Origin: Gammaproteobacteria bacterium
GTDB taxonomy: Bacteria > Pseudomonadota > Gammaproteobacteria > Pseudomonadales > Pseudohongiellaceae
Assembly: GCA_002706685.1 (NCBI GenBank)
Contig: PALV01000002.1
Coordinates: 186,001 to 250,000, forward strand
Length of the DNA: 64,000 bases
Direction: 5' to 3'
This document shows positions 51,698-61,452 of this stretch, in pieces; the first letter of the stretch is position 1; the number at the start of each line of letters is the position of its first letter. The translations under genes and the position numbers were made by a program. The notes below the pieces were generated by a model. It saw nothing but the letters and a program-made list of their open reading frames with translations, had not been told where the DNA came from and ran no database searches.

Positions 51698-52808
51698 TAT
51701 GTGGATACATGAACATCAGGACTGGCCTGACTTTAGCTGGGATGCGGAAGCACTGGAAGCAAAACTCGCAGACTGTCGATATCGACAGGGCCGCGTGCTG
51801 GGCCGTATGGAGAACCTTGGATTTGAGCTAAAGCGCGAAGCCTCGCTCAATACTCTTACGAATGACGTCGTTAAATCTTCAGCGATTGAAGGCGAAAACC
51901 TGAATCCCACTGAGGTGCGTTCCTCCATTGCCCGCAGGCTCGGTCTGGATCTCGCCGGCCTTGTCCCGGTTAGCCGTGATGTCGAAGGCATCGTCGAGAT
52001 GATGCTGGACGCCACGCAGCGTTTCTCCAAACCACTGACCAGAGAACGGCTTTTTGACTGGCACGCGGCACTTTTCCCTACTGGTCGGAGCGGCATGCGT
52101 AAAATTTCCGTTGGCCAGTGGCGCACAGAGGATGTGGGTCCAATGCAGGTGGTTTCGGGACCCATTGGTAAAGAAAAGGTTCACTTTGAAGCACCAGACG
52201 CCGGCCGTCTGGCTGAAGAGATGGCCCGGTTTCTAGTATGGTTCGAGCGGAGGGGCGATATCGACCCCGTTGTCAAAGCCGGTATTGCCCACTTCTGGTT
52301 CGTCACCATCCACCCCTTTGAAGATGGCAACGGACGTATAGCCAGAGCAATAGGTGACATGGCGCTTGCCAGGGCTGATGGTACGCCAGATCGCTTCTAC
52401 AGTCTGTCAACGCAGATAGAAACAGAGCGCAAACAGTACTATACACAGCTAGAGCATCAGCAGCGTGCATCTACTGACATCACACCCTGGCTGTCATGGT
52501 TTCTTGATTGTCTCGGTCGGGCGATTACCAGTGCCGAAACAACGCTGGCGAATGTCTTGTTCAAAGCTCGACTCTGGGAGGAGCTCAATCAGAACCCTGT
52601 CAATGACCGACAGCGGCATGTCATCAATCGCATGTTGGAAGATGACTTTCAGGGTTTCATGAACACCTCAAAATATGCAAGGCTTGCAAAGTGTTCTAAC
52701 GACACGGCACTGCGAGATATTCAGGACTTAAAGGAGCGGGGGGTATTAGTTCAGAATCCCGGAAGAGGGCGGAGCACGAGTTACAGCTTGTCAGACAATC
52801 TGGAGTGA
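51690..52808 (+). CDS. Fic/DOC family protein with C-terminal winged helix
   Basis: Fic motif HPFEDGNGRIAR; inhibitory motif SSAIEGEN; C-terminal wHTH (LAKCSNDTALRDIQDLKERGVL); start 51690 GTG or 51699 ATG. Confidence 0.93.
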   Translation: MNNMWIHEHQDWPDFSWDAEALEAKLADCRYRQGRVLGRMENLGFELKREASLNTLTNDVVKSSAIEGENLNPTEVRSSIARRLGLDLAGLVPVSRDVEGIVEMMLDATQRFSKPLTRERLFDWHAALFPTGRSGMRKISVGQWRTEDVGPMQVVSGPIGKEKVHFEAPDAGRLAEEMARFLVWFERRGDIDPVVKAGIAHFWFVTIHPFEDGNGRIARAIGDMALARADGTPDRFYSLSTQIETERKQYYTQLEHQQRASTDITPWLSWFLDCLGRAITSAETTLANVLFKARLWEELNQNPVNDRQRHVINRMLEDDFQGFMNTSKYARLAKCSNDTALRDIQDLKERGVLVQNPGRGRSTSYSLSDNLE

Positions 52809-53028
52809 GGCAAGGAAAGCGAGTCGGCGCCTGCGTAGACAAACGACCGACTCATTTCAAACCTGTTGCTTTGATTGTTTTCATGTTTTATCCCGTATAT
52901 CAGTTTTTGTGATTATGTATTTTCTTCACTGGCTTGTGGCCGTGAAACGCCTTGTTGCTTACGGGTTTGAAACAACAAGCGTACTGTGCATTTAACTGTG
53001 AATCATGGTACTTCTTACGACTGCGATC

Positions 53029-53409
53029 TTACTCTTTACCAACGAAGCTGAACTTCATCAGAGTGCGAACAGGTACTGCCTGACCAGCTTCAGCAACAAC
53101 CGGCTCAAACTTCCAGGATTCAATGGCGCTCAGAGCGGCGCGAGTGAACAGACGAGAGTTTGATTCAGCAACTGCAGGAGAAGAAACGCTGCCGTCGGGC
53201 ATTACAGTGAATTCAACAACGGTGTAACCTTCGATACCAGACAGCTCGGCACGACGTGGGTACTCTGGCAGTGAAGACTCTACAACGCGCAGGTCCTTGC
53301 TGCTGTACATGCCTGAAGCTTCAGGAGTCTGTGCATTGGCGCTTACAGAAACGGCACTACCGATAACACCGGCCAGAACTGCGATTTTTACTACTGCTGA
53401 CTTACTCAT
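53029..53409 (-). CDS. Exported TonB C-terminal-domain protein
   Basis: Signal peptide, then PEYPRRAELSGIEGYTVVEFTVMPDGSVSSPAVAES...FTRAALSAIESWKFEP. Confidence 0.82.
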   Translation of the reverse strand: MSKSAVVKIAVLAGVIGSAVSVSANAQTPEASGMYSSKDLRVVESSLPEYPRRAELSGIEGYTVVEFTVMPDGSVSSPAVAESNSRLFTRAALSAIESWKFEPVVAEAGQAVPVRTLMKFSFVGKE

Positions 53410-53774
53410 TTACATCACCTCGAATTTTGGGGTTGGATTAACTTGCACTTGGTACAAAGCAAAGCCTGTGCCAGTTTTTTAATGTAAATAAAAACAAAGA
53501 CATAGCGATCCAGGCCTATCCGTGAGCAATTTACTGGTGCGCTGTTTTAATGCAGACTGCACCAACTTGCTTCACGAATGACAGCATGTTGCCATTGAAT
53601 ATTGACAATGTTGTGTCATATTCCTGAATCTTTCGTGACACTCCAATTCTGAACGTATTCATGATAATGTCCGGCGGTAAGTTATTGGTGCATGACCCCA
53701 TAAATCCCGGCACAACGATCAATGTCCTATAAAAAAGCAGAACATCCGCACAACAATAAAAGATGAGGCAGATC

Positions 53775-56138
53775 ATGATTCGCAAGGTACCCCAGCTAGC
53801 CCTGACCGTTAGCCTGCTCGCCGCGCTGGCGGCCTGCAGTGAACCAGATACCGACACTAACTCCGTCAATCCAGCGGCTGACCTGGCCGCTGCGCGAGCA
53901 GCCGTCGACCTCGCTGTTGCTTCCAGCGCACCAGATCAGATCAGTGGTAACTCGGTGCTGGTGACCATTAATGGGGTTGATTCGCTGCAGGGGCTGACCT
54001 TCCTGGCAGATGACCGGCCACTGGCAACCGTCAGACAGACCGCAATGTCTGCTGGGAATTCATTTAATGTGCTGCTGGCAGGGCTGGAGCAGGGCAGCCA
54101 GGCACTTTCGGTGCAGAACAGCCAGGGTCAGGTATTGGCCTCACTTCCGGTGACCAGCCATCCGCTCAGTGGTCCCATCTTCTCCGGCCCGCAGCAATAT
54201 CCCTTTGTCTGTACCAGTGTGCTGGAGTGGGGAGTGCAGCCACTGGTTGATCACAATGAGGAGTGGGGATTCCCGGTTTATGCGCCGGGAGCGAACGCCG
54301 AGGATGCAGAACCCATCGGCTACAGCAAGGACTGCATGATCGAACCTTTCGTTGAATATCACTATATGAGCACAGAGGGTGGCTACAAACCCTGGCCAGC
54401 GGATGGCATGCGCCCGGCCGATCTAACAACAACCACGCTGACAGACGGTACCGAAGTGGACTTTGTGGTGCGCTGGGAACGCGGCACCCTCAACCGCTTT
54501 CTTTACAGTTTTGCCACCCTGGTACAGCCAGATGCAATGACCGGTAGTGTCATCGATCCGGGGCCCGCCAACTGGAATGGTCGTCTGTTGTACCACTTTG
54601 AAGGTGGTGTGGGCGTCGGTCACAGTCAGGGGCGCGTCAGTGCCAGCCGTGCACGCTTGCCAGAGGCGCTGGGGCAGGGCTACGCCGTCATCTACTCGTC
54701 CGGCAATCGTACCGGTGAGCATTACAACCTGCAGGTCGGTGGCGAAACCGCGCTGATGGTCAAAGAGCACTTTATCAAGCGTTTTGGTGTGCCCGACTAT
54801 ACCGTCGCGGTGGGTGGATCAGGCGGTGCCATCCAGCAGTATGTGTATCAACAGAGTCATCCAGGTCTGATCGACGCCGGTGTGGCCCAGTACTCCTATC
54901 CGGACATGGTCACACAGACCATTCATGTCGGGGATTGTGAGCTGCTGGAACACTATATGGATGTCACTGATCGCAATAACCCGCGCTGGCAGGTCACCGA
55001 GAACCGCAGCCTGCTGATGGGTTTCAATTCCACCGATGCTGTGCCGGATCCGCTGGCCGACATCAAACGTCAGCTGGGTTACGCCTCCGCCCCGGGTGCC
55101 AACGAATGCATCCCTGCCTGGCGCGGCCTGACCCCACTGAGCATGAACCCGCACTATGGGCAGGTACGGGAGCAGGACAAGATGCACCCGCCCGGTATCA
55201 TGGATGATGTGGTATGGACTCACTACGATGACCTGAAGAACATCTATGGCGTCGACGAAAACGGCTGGGCGCGCACGCCCTGGGACAATGTTGGTGTGCA
55301 GTACGGTCTGCAGGCACTGACAGAAGGTGCCATCACACCCGAGGAATTCCTCGACCTGAACGAAAAAATCGGCGGCTGGAAACATCCCTCAGACATGGTG
55401 CAGGAAGGCGCGCCATTCCTCGGAGAAATGACTGCGGAGAACTTCGATCCGTGGAGCAGCCGCAACATGAATCTGTCCACCAATGGTGAACCGGCGCCGC
55501 GCACCAGTGGCGATCCGCAGGCCATCAGCGCACTGTATGAATCCGGTATGGTGTTTGATGGCCAGTTGAATATTCCCATCATCGACTGGCGGCATTATCT
55601 GGAGCATGTGCTGGATATGCACAACTCGCATCAGTCATTCTCGGCGCGGCAGCGCATCGAGAACCAGATGGGCCACAGTGACAACCAGCTGATCTGGTTT
55701 ACCGACGCCCGGCCCGAGCCTGCCTTTGATCAGACCATGCAGGCACTCGAGGTGCTGCATGACTGGGTCAGCAATATCAAGGCCAATCCGGACGCCAGTA
55801 TTGCTGCGGCGCGGCCGGACAGCGCCCAGGATGCCTGCTTCAATACCCAGGGTGAACTGATTGCCCAGGGAGATGATGTCTGGAACGGCATTCTCAACGA
55901 GCAGCCAGAGGGTGCCTGCACACAGCAGTTCCCGGTTTACTCGACCTCGCGGATGGTGGCAGGTGGCCCAATTGAGGGAAGCATCTTCAAATGCGAACTG
56001 AAGTCGCTGGATCAGGCGCTGGCCGATGGCACCTACGGCAGCTGGCAGCCCGACCAGACGCAACAGCAACGCCTGCGCAGCATATTCCCGCAGGGCGTGT
56101 GCGATTACAGTGAACCGGACAGCGCGCGGCCGCAGTGA
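53775..56138 (+). CDS. Large lipoprotein, DUF6351-like putative hydrolase
   Basis: Lipobox LAALAAC; VGGSGGAIQQYVYQQSHPGLIDAGV nucleophile-elbow-like segment. Confidence 0.6.
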   Translation: MIRKVPQLALTVSLLAALAACSEPDTDTNSVNPAADLAAARAAVDLAVASSAPDQISGNSVLVTINGVDSLQGLTFLADDRPLATVRQTAMSAGNSFNVLLAGLEQGSQALSVQNSQGQVLASLPVTSHPLSGPIFSGPQQYPFVCTSVLEWGVQPLVDHNEEWGFPVYAPGANAEDAEPIGYSKDCMIEPFVEYHYMSTEGGYKPWPADGMRPADLTTTTLTDGTEVDFVVRWERGTLNRFLYSFATLVQPDAMTGSVIDPGPANWNGRLLYHFEGGVGVGHSQGRVSASRARLPEALGQGYAVIYSSGNRTGEHYNLQVGGETALMVKEHFIKRFGVPDYTVAVGGSGGAIQQYVYQQSHPGLIDAGVAQYSYPDMVTQTIHVGDCELLEHYMDVTDRNNPRWQVTENRSLLMGFNSTDAVPDPLADIKRQLGYASAPGANECIPAWRGLTPLSMNPHYGQVREQDKMHPPGIMDDVVWTHYDDLKNIYGVDENGWARTPWDNVGVQYGLQALTEGAITPEEFLDLNEKIGGWKHPSDMVQEGAPFLGEMTAENFDPWSSRNMNLSTNGEPAPRTSGDPQAISALYESGMVFDGQLNIPIIDWRHYLEHVLDMHNSHQSFSARQRIENQMGHSDNQLIWFTDARPEPAFDQTMQALEVLHDWVSNIKANPDASIAAARPDSAQDACFNTQGELIAQGDDVWNGILNEQPEGACTQQFPVYSTSRMVAGGPIEGSIFKCELKSLDQALADGTYGSWQPDQTQQQRLRSIFPQGVCDYSEPDSARPQ

Positions 56139-56297
56139 GGCAGGCATCATTTATGGAACACTTTGTCGGCATGCGGATGATACGGTTACAATCGGGCACC
56201 GTATCTGACAGGTGACTGTTTTAACCCATCGACAAACGATTAGATGCAAAGCAGTAGCAAATTCTCGAAACAGGAAAACACAACACAGGACGCAACA

Positions 56298-57173
56298 ATG
56301 AACTTTGAAGACATCAAGAATATATGTGTAGTGGGCGCCGGCAACATGGGGCATCAGATTGCCCTGCAGGCTGCCATTTGCGGATACAAGGTCAAGTGTT
56401 TTGACGTCAATCAGGAAACGCTGAAAAAAGCAGATGCCTTTGTGGATTCGTATCTGCCGGGCCGCGTTGAGAAAGGCCGCCTGACCACCGAGCAGGCGCA
56501 GGCCGCCCGCGGCAATATTCAGTTTGTCGACTCACTGGAATCTGCGGCGGGTGACGCCGACTTTGTCATTGAGGCAGCCACCGAAGTGCTGTCACTGAAG
56601 CGCAAGATTTTTGCGGATCTGGATCGCATCGCACCCAAGCACGCGATTCTGGCCACCAATTCATCTGCCATCGTCAGCTCCAAAATTGCTGATGCCACCC
56701 AGCGTCAGGATAAAGTGCTGAACATGCACTTCTTCAACCCGGCACTGGTGATGAAGCTGGTGGAAGTCGTAAAGGGGCCACATGTCTCGGATGAAAGCGC
56801 TGATCTGACCATGGAGCTGTGCCGCGTCTTCCAGAAGGTACCGGTGCTGCTGAAAAAAGAAGTGGACGGCTTCTTGCTCAACCGCATCTTCGCGGCGATT
56901 TCACGCGAAGCCAGCTGGCTGCTGGAGATGGGTGTGGCCGAAGTGGAAGATATCGATAACGCCTGCGTCTACGGCGCTGGTCATCCGATGGGGCCGTTCC
57001 GTCTGAACGACCTGACCGGACTGGATCTGAGCTACATCATGCGCATGGAAAAATTCCGTGAGACCGGCAACCCGGCCGATCTGCCCAACCCTCGCCTGGT
57101 AGAACACTACATGAAGGGCGAATACGGCGAAAAAACCGGCAAGGGGTGGTACGACTACTCCGGCAAGAAGTAA
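56298..57173 (+). CDS. 3-hydroxyacyl-CoA dehydrogenase family protein
   Basis: ICVVGAGNMGHQIALQAAICGYKV Rossmann motif; NMHFFNPALVMKLVEVVKG; C-terminal GPFRLNDLTGLD. Confidence 0.92.
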   Translation: MNFEDIKNICVVGAGNMGHQIALQAAICGYKVKCFDVNQETLKKADAFVDSYLPGRVEKGRLTTEQAQAARGNIQFVDSLESAAGDADFVIEAATEVLSLKRKIFADLDRIAPKHAILATNSSAIVSSKIADATQRQDKVLNMHFFNPALVMKLVEVVKGPHVSDESADLTMELCRVFQKVPVLLKKEVDGFLLNRIFAAISREASWLLEMGVAEVEDIDNACVYGAGHPMGPFRLNDLTGLDLSYIMRMEKFRETGNPADLPNPRLVEHYMKGEYGEKTGKGWYDYSGKK

Positions 57174-57188
57174 GTGCAGTGGTCGCCG

Positions 57189-57554
57189 TCAGGCTTCGAA
57201 GTCTGACGGCGCCAGTGCTTTGGCCAGTTCCGCCGGTTCCACTTCACCACCGGTCAGCTCGACATCCCAGTCAGTGCCAACCATGGCATTGTCTTCATGC
57301 ATACCCGGCAGCCACTCGGTCAGGAAATCATCCAGGCTGATGGCGCGCGGCTTGTACACTGACCACTCATCCGTGCACATGTCCGCTGCGGCCAGTTCGC
57401 TGGACCAGAACGGAAATACATCCGTATCTTCATACTCGATGGAATCGCACAGCGCCCAGCCATCCTCGCCATACAGGCCCCAGACCTGGCCCTGTTGCAG
57501 CGCCTGTTCTACGAATGTCTCAATGTTGCTGTCATCATCGGTGTGGGTGTTCAT
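57189..57554 (-). CDS. DUF2750 family protein
   Basis: VWGLYGEDGWALCDS...DVFPFWSSELAAADMC; start at MNTHTDDD. Confidence 0.78.
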   Translation of the reverse strand: MNTHTDDDSNIETFVEQALQQGQVWGLYGEDGWALCDSIEYEDTDVFPFWSSELAAADMCTDEWSVYKPRAISLDDFLTEWLPGMHEDNAMVGTDWDVELTGGEVEPAELAKALAPSDFEA

Positions 57555-57664
57555 AGGCGTCGAGGCTCCGCAGGCTGGCTGACCGGTCAAAGAAAGTCGC
57601 GTATTCTATCGACGACAGGATATCGTATCCACCGATATTATTGCAGCAAAAAGGATGACCTTGC

Positions 57665-59116
57665 ATGACTCAGGATAACTGCCGTTACAAGACCGTTAAC
57701 GCCGCCATCAGCCCCACGGGCAGCCTTGAGCTGCTCTCCCAGCAGGAGGTGGAACGCCTCAGCCGGGTAGGGCATGGGGAGATTCATGAGCTGTTCCGCC
57801 GCTGCGCGCTGGCGGTGCTCAACTGTGACGATACCTCCGACAGTGCTGAAGAGGTGTTTGCCCGCTATCCGGACTTTGATGTCGAGATTGTGCAGCGCAC
57901 CCGTGGCGTCAAACTGAAGTTAAAAAATGCGCCGGCCTGTGCCTTTGTGGATGGCAAGATCATGAGTGGCGTGCGTGAGCACCTGTTTGCGGTGTTGCGT
58001 GACATCGTATTTGTCGCCAGCGAGCTGTATCGCCAAGATGAATCCAGTGTAGAGGAAGGTTTCGAGGCCATCCGGCTGGTGCATCGCGGCCCGCTGAGCC
58101 CGGCCGCCATCAATAACCTGGTCTTCCTGCTATTGCGTAACGCCGGCCTGCTCAAACCCCGCATACTGCCCAATCTGGTCGTGTGCTGGGGCGGTCACTC
58201 AATCAGCCGTGAGGAGTACGACTACACCAAATCGGTGGGTTACGAGCTGGGCCTGCGCCATCTGGACATCTGCACCGGCTGTGGCCCGGGCGCCATGAAG
58301 GGCCCCATGAAGGGTGCCACCATCGGACATGCCAAGCAGCGCATACAGGGCGGGCGTTATATCGGGATCAGCGAACCGGGCATTATCGCTGCTGAGTCAC
58401 CCAACCCGATTGTGAATCATCTGGTGGTACTGCCGGATATTGAAAAGCGCCTGGAGGCCTTTGTGCGCGTGGCCCATGGCATCATCGTATTCCCGGGCGG
58501 GGTGGGCACGCTGGAAGAGATTCTGTTCCTGATCGGCACACTGATGGATCCGGCCAACAAGGATCAGCAGCTGCCACTGATTTTCACCGAAGCGGCCTGC
58601 AGTAACGGCTATTTCAAGCGAATTGACGAGTTCCTGGTGGCCACGCTGGGCGAAGAGGTGCGCCGTCATTATCGAATCATTGAGGACGACCCGGTTGAGG
58701 TCGCGCATGTGATGCGCGAAGGCATGCAGCAGGTGGGCAAGGGCCGCCGTGTCTCGCGTGACGCCTACTATTACAACTGGCTGCTGCACATCCCGGAGGA
58801 AATGAAACACCCCTTTGAGGTCAATCATGACAGCATGGCCAGCCTGAATCTGACCCGTTCACTGCCTCCACAGGAGCTGGCAATCAACCTGCGGCGGGCC
58901 TTCTCGGGCATTGTAGCCGGCAATGTGAAGGACCATGGGGTAAGGCTGGTGCGCGAGAAAGGGCCCTTTGTGCTGCGCGGCGATGCCAGCATAATGGCGG
59001 CGATGGACGGTTTATTGCGTGATTTTGTGGCACATGGACGCATGAAACTGGCCAGGGAACGCTACAACCCCTGTTATACTATCGAGCCCGAGCCAGCCCA
59101 GTCAGAACCGGTCTAA
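57665..59116 (+). CDS. ppnN: Pyrimidine/purine nucleotide 5'-monophosphate nucleosidase
   Basis: 483 aa; LOG-family FPGGVGTLEEI and YgdH N-terminal region. Confidence 0.93.
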   Translation: MTQDNCRYKTVNAAISPTGSLELLSQQEVERLSRVGHGEIHELFRRCALAVLNCDDTSDSAEEVFARYPDFDVEIVQRTRGVKLKLKNAPACAFVDGKIMSGVREHLFAVLRDIVFVASELYRQDESSVEEGFEAIRLVHRGPLSPAAINNLVFLLLRNAGLLKPRILPNLVVCWGGHSISREEYDYTKSVGYELGLRHLDICTGCGPGAMKGPMKGATIGHAKQRIQGGRYIGISEPGIIAAESPNPIVNHLVVLPDIEKRLEAFVRVAHGIIVFPGGVGTLEEILFLIGTLMDPANKDQQLPLIFTEAACSNGYFKRIDEFLVATLGEEVRRHYRIIEDDPVEVAHVMREGMQQVGKGRRVSRDAYYYNWLLHIPEEMKHPFEVNHDSMASLNLTRSLPPQELAINLRRAFSGIVAGNVKDHGVRLVREKGPFVLRGDASIMAAMDGLLRDFVAHGRMKLARERYNPCYTIEPEPAQSEPV

Positions 59117-59140
59117 TAGTTGACTAAAATAGTCGGATAC
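59116..59140 (+). promoter_or_regulatory. Candidate type-1 IscR site overlapping the suf promoter
   Basis: ATAGTTGACTAAAATAGTCGGATAC close to ATASYYGACTRWWWYAGTCRRSTAT; TTGACT (59120)-N17-GATAAT (59143). Confidence 0.78.
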
Positions 59141-59197
59141 TCGATAATTTGCGGCTCCTGAAAGCTTTTTTAATCGTCGTTAGAGCCGAGGTTGCCC

Positions 59198-60634
59198 ATG
59201 AGTGAACAAGTCGAAAGCCTGATCCGTAAGGACTATGCTGCCGGATTTCATTCAGCAATCGAGTCCGACACCCTGCCGCCGGGGCTGAACGAAGACGTAA
59301 TTCGCCATATCTCGGCCCAGAAAGAAGAGCCGCAGTGGATGCTGGACTGGCGCCTGAAGGCCTTCGAGGCCTGGAAGCAGATGGTCGAGCCGACCTGGGC
59401 GCATGTGCACTATCCGAAGATCGATTTTCAGTCGATCTCCTACTACAGCTCGCCCAAGAGCATGAAAAACCGCCCGAAAAGCCTCGATGAGGTGGATCCG
59501 GAGCTGCTGGAGACCTACAAAAAGCTGGGTATCCCGCTGCACGAACAGGAAGCCCTGGCAGGCGTGGCGGTTGATGCGGTATTTGACTCCGTCTCAGTAG
59601 TGACCACCTTCCGCGAGAAGCTCAAGGACGCCGGTGTCATTTTCTGCCCCATTAGTGAGGCAATCCGCGAATATCCCGAGCTGGTACAGAAGTACCTGGG
59701 ATCTGTGGTTCCGCAAAAAGACAATTTCTACGCCGCGCTCAACTCAGCGGTGTTCTCCGATGGTTCCTTTGTGTATATCCCCAAGGGCGTTCGCTGCCCA
59801 ATGGAGCTGTCCACCTATTTCCGAATCAATGAGCTGAATACCGGGCAGTTCGAGCGCACGCTGATCGTCGCCGACGAAGGCTCCTATGTCAGCTACCTGG
59901 AAGGCTGTACCGCACCGATGCGCGACGAGAACCAGCTGCACGCAGCAGTGGTGGAACTGGTGGCGCTGGACGATGCCCGCATCAAGTACTCCACGGTGCA
60001 GAACTGGTACCCCGGCGACAAGGACGGCAAGGGCGGAATCTACAACTTTGTCACCAAGCGCGGTATTGCACACACCAATGCCCGCATCTCCTGGACACAG
60101 GTGGAGACCGGCTCGGCAGTGACCTGGAAATACCCCAGCTGCATCCTCAAGGGTGACAACAGCGTGGGCGAATTCTATTCGGTGGCGCTGACCAACAATT
60201 TCCAGCAGGCCGACACCGGCACCAAGATGATTCACCTGGGCAAGAACACCAGCTCCACCATCATTGCCAAGGGTATCTCGGCCGGGCGCAGCAACAGCTC
60301 CTATCGCGGGCTGGTGCGCATCAATCCGGGTGCTGAGGGCGCACGTAACTTTACCCAGTGCGATTCACTGCTGATCGGTGATCGCTGTGGGGCGCATACC
60401 TTCCCGTACATCGAAAACCGCAACTCCTCTGCCGTCATCGAGCATGAGGCAACCACCTCCAAGGTCAGCGACGACCAGATGTTCCTGTGTCAGCAGCGTG
60501 GCCTGGATGCGGAAAAAGCGGTGTCGATGATTGTTAACGGTTTTTGCCGCGAGGTATTCAAGGAGCTGCCCATGGAGTTTGCGGTGGAAGCCGGCAAACT
60601 GCTGGAAGTCAGCCTGGAAGGCTCAGTGGGTTAA
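59198..60634 (+). CDS. sufB: Fe-S cluster assembly protein SufB
   Basis: [12 protein letters not shown]-like start region; [30 protein letters not shown]. Confidence 0.98.
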   Translation: MSEQVESLIRKDYAAGFHSAIESDTLPPGLNEDVIRHISAQKEEPQWMLDWRLKAFEAWKQMVEPTWAHVHYPKIDFQSISYYSSPKSMKNRPKSLDEVDPELLETYKKLGIPLHEQEALAGVAVDAVFDSVSVVTTFREKLKDAGVIFCPISEAIREYPELVQKYLGSVVPQKDNFYAALNSAVFSDGSFVYIPKGVRCPMELSTYFRINELNTGQFERTLIVADEGSYVSYLEGCTAPMRDENQLHAAVVELVALDDARIKYSTVQNWYPGDKDGKGGIYNFVTKRGIAHTNARISWTQVETGSAVTWKYPSCILKGDNSVGEFYSVALTNNFQQADTGTKMIHLGKNTSSTIIAKGISAGRSNSSYRGLVRINPGAEGARNFTQCDSLLIGDRCGAHTFPYIENRNSSAVIEHEATTSKVSDDQMFLCQQRGLDAEKAVSMIVNGFCREVFKELPMEFAVEAGKLLEVSLEGSVG

Positions 60635-60700
60635 GGCCTTCCGGTCTGCCCACAGTCAGGATTTGAATCAGAACTTTTCTCAATACAACGGAATTTCATT

Positions 60701-61450
60701 ATGTTACAGATCAAAGAACTGGTTGCTGAAATTGACGGCAAGCAGATTCTCAATGGCCTGAATCTGACCATTGGCGACGGCGAAGTCCACGCCATCATGG
60801 GCCCCAACGGGGCAGGCAAGAGCACGCTGGGCAATGTACTGACCGGTCGCGATGGCTATGAGGTCAAATCCGGCGAAGTGCTGTTCAACGGCAAGAATCT
60901 GTTTGACCTGGAAATCGAAGAGCGCGCCCGCGAAGGCATGTTCCTGGCATTCCAGTATCCTGTGGAAATTCCCGGTGTCAGCAACATGGAATTCCTGAAA
61001 GCCTCACTGGATGCCCGTCGCAAACATCAGGGCCTGGAAGAGCTGTCCTCGTTTGACTTCATGAAACTGGCGCGTGAAACCAGTGCCAAAGTCAGCCTGG
61101 ATGCCGCCTTCCTGAAGCGCGGTGTTAACGAAGGGTTCTCCGGCGGTGAGAAAAAGCGCAACGAGATCCTGCAGATGATGCTGCTGGAACCGCAGCTCTG
61201 CATTCTCGATGAGACCGACTCCGGTCTGGATATCGATGCCCTGCAGGTTGTCGCCAATGGTGTTAACGCCATGCGCGACGGCAAGCGCAGCTTTATTGTT
61301 GTCACCCACTATCAGCGCCTGCTGGACTACATCGTGCCGGATCACGTGCACGTGCTGGCCGGTGGCAAAATCGTCAAATCCGGTGACAAAGAACTGGCCA
61401 AGGAACTGGAAGCCAAAGGTTACGGCTGGCTGGAAGGTGAGGTCGCCTGA
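60701..61450 (+). CDS. sufC: Fe-S cluster assembly ATPase SufC
   Basis: GPNGAGKSTLGNVLTGRDGYEV; FSGGEKKRNEILQM; DETDSGLDIDAL. Confidence 0.98.
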   Translation: MLQIKELVAEIDGKQILNGLNLTIGDGEVHAIMGPNGAGKSTLGNVLTGRDGYEVKSGEVLFNGKNLFDLEIEERAREGMFLAFQYPVEIPGVSNMEFLKASLDARRKHQGLEELSSFDFMKLARETSAKVSLDAAFLKRGVNEGFSGGEKKRNEILQMMLLEPQLCILDETDSGLDIDALQVVANGVNAMRDGKRSFIVVTHYQRLLDYIVPDHVHVLAGGKIVKSGDKELAKELEAKGYGWLEGEVA

Positions 61451-61452
61451 AC

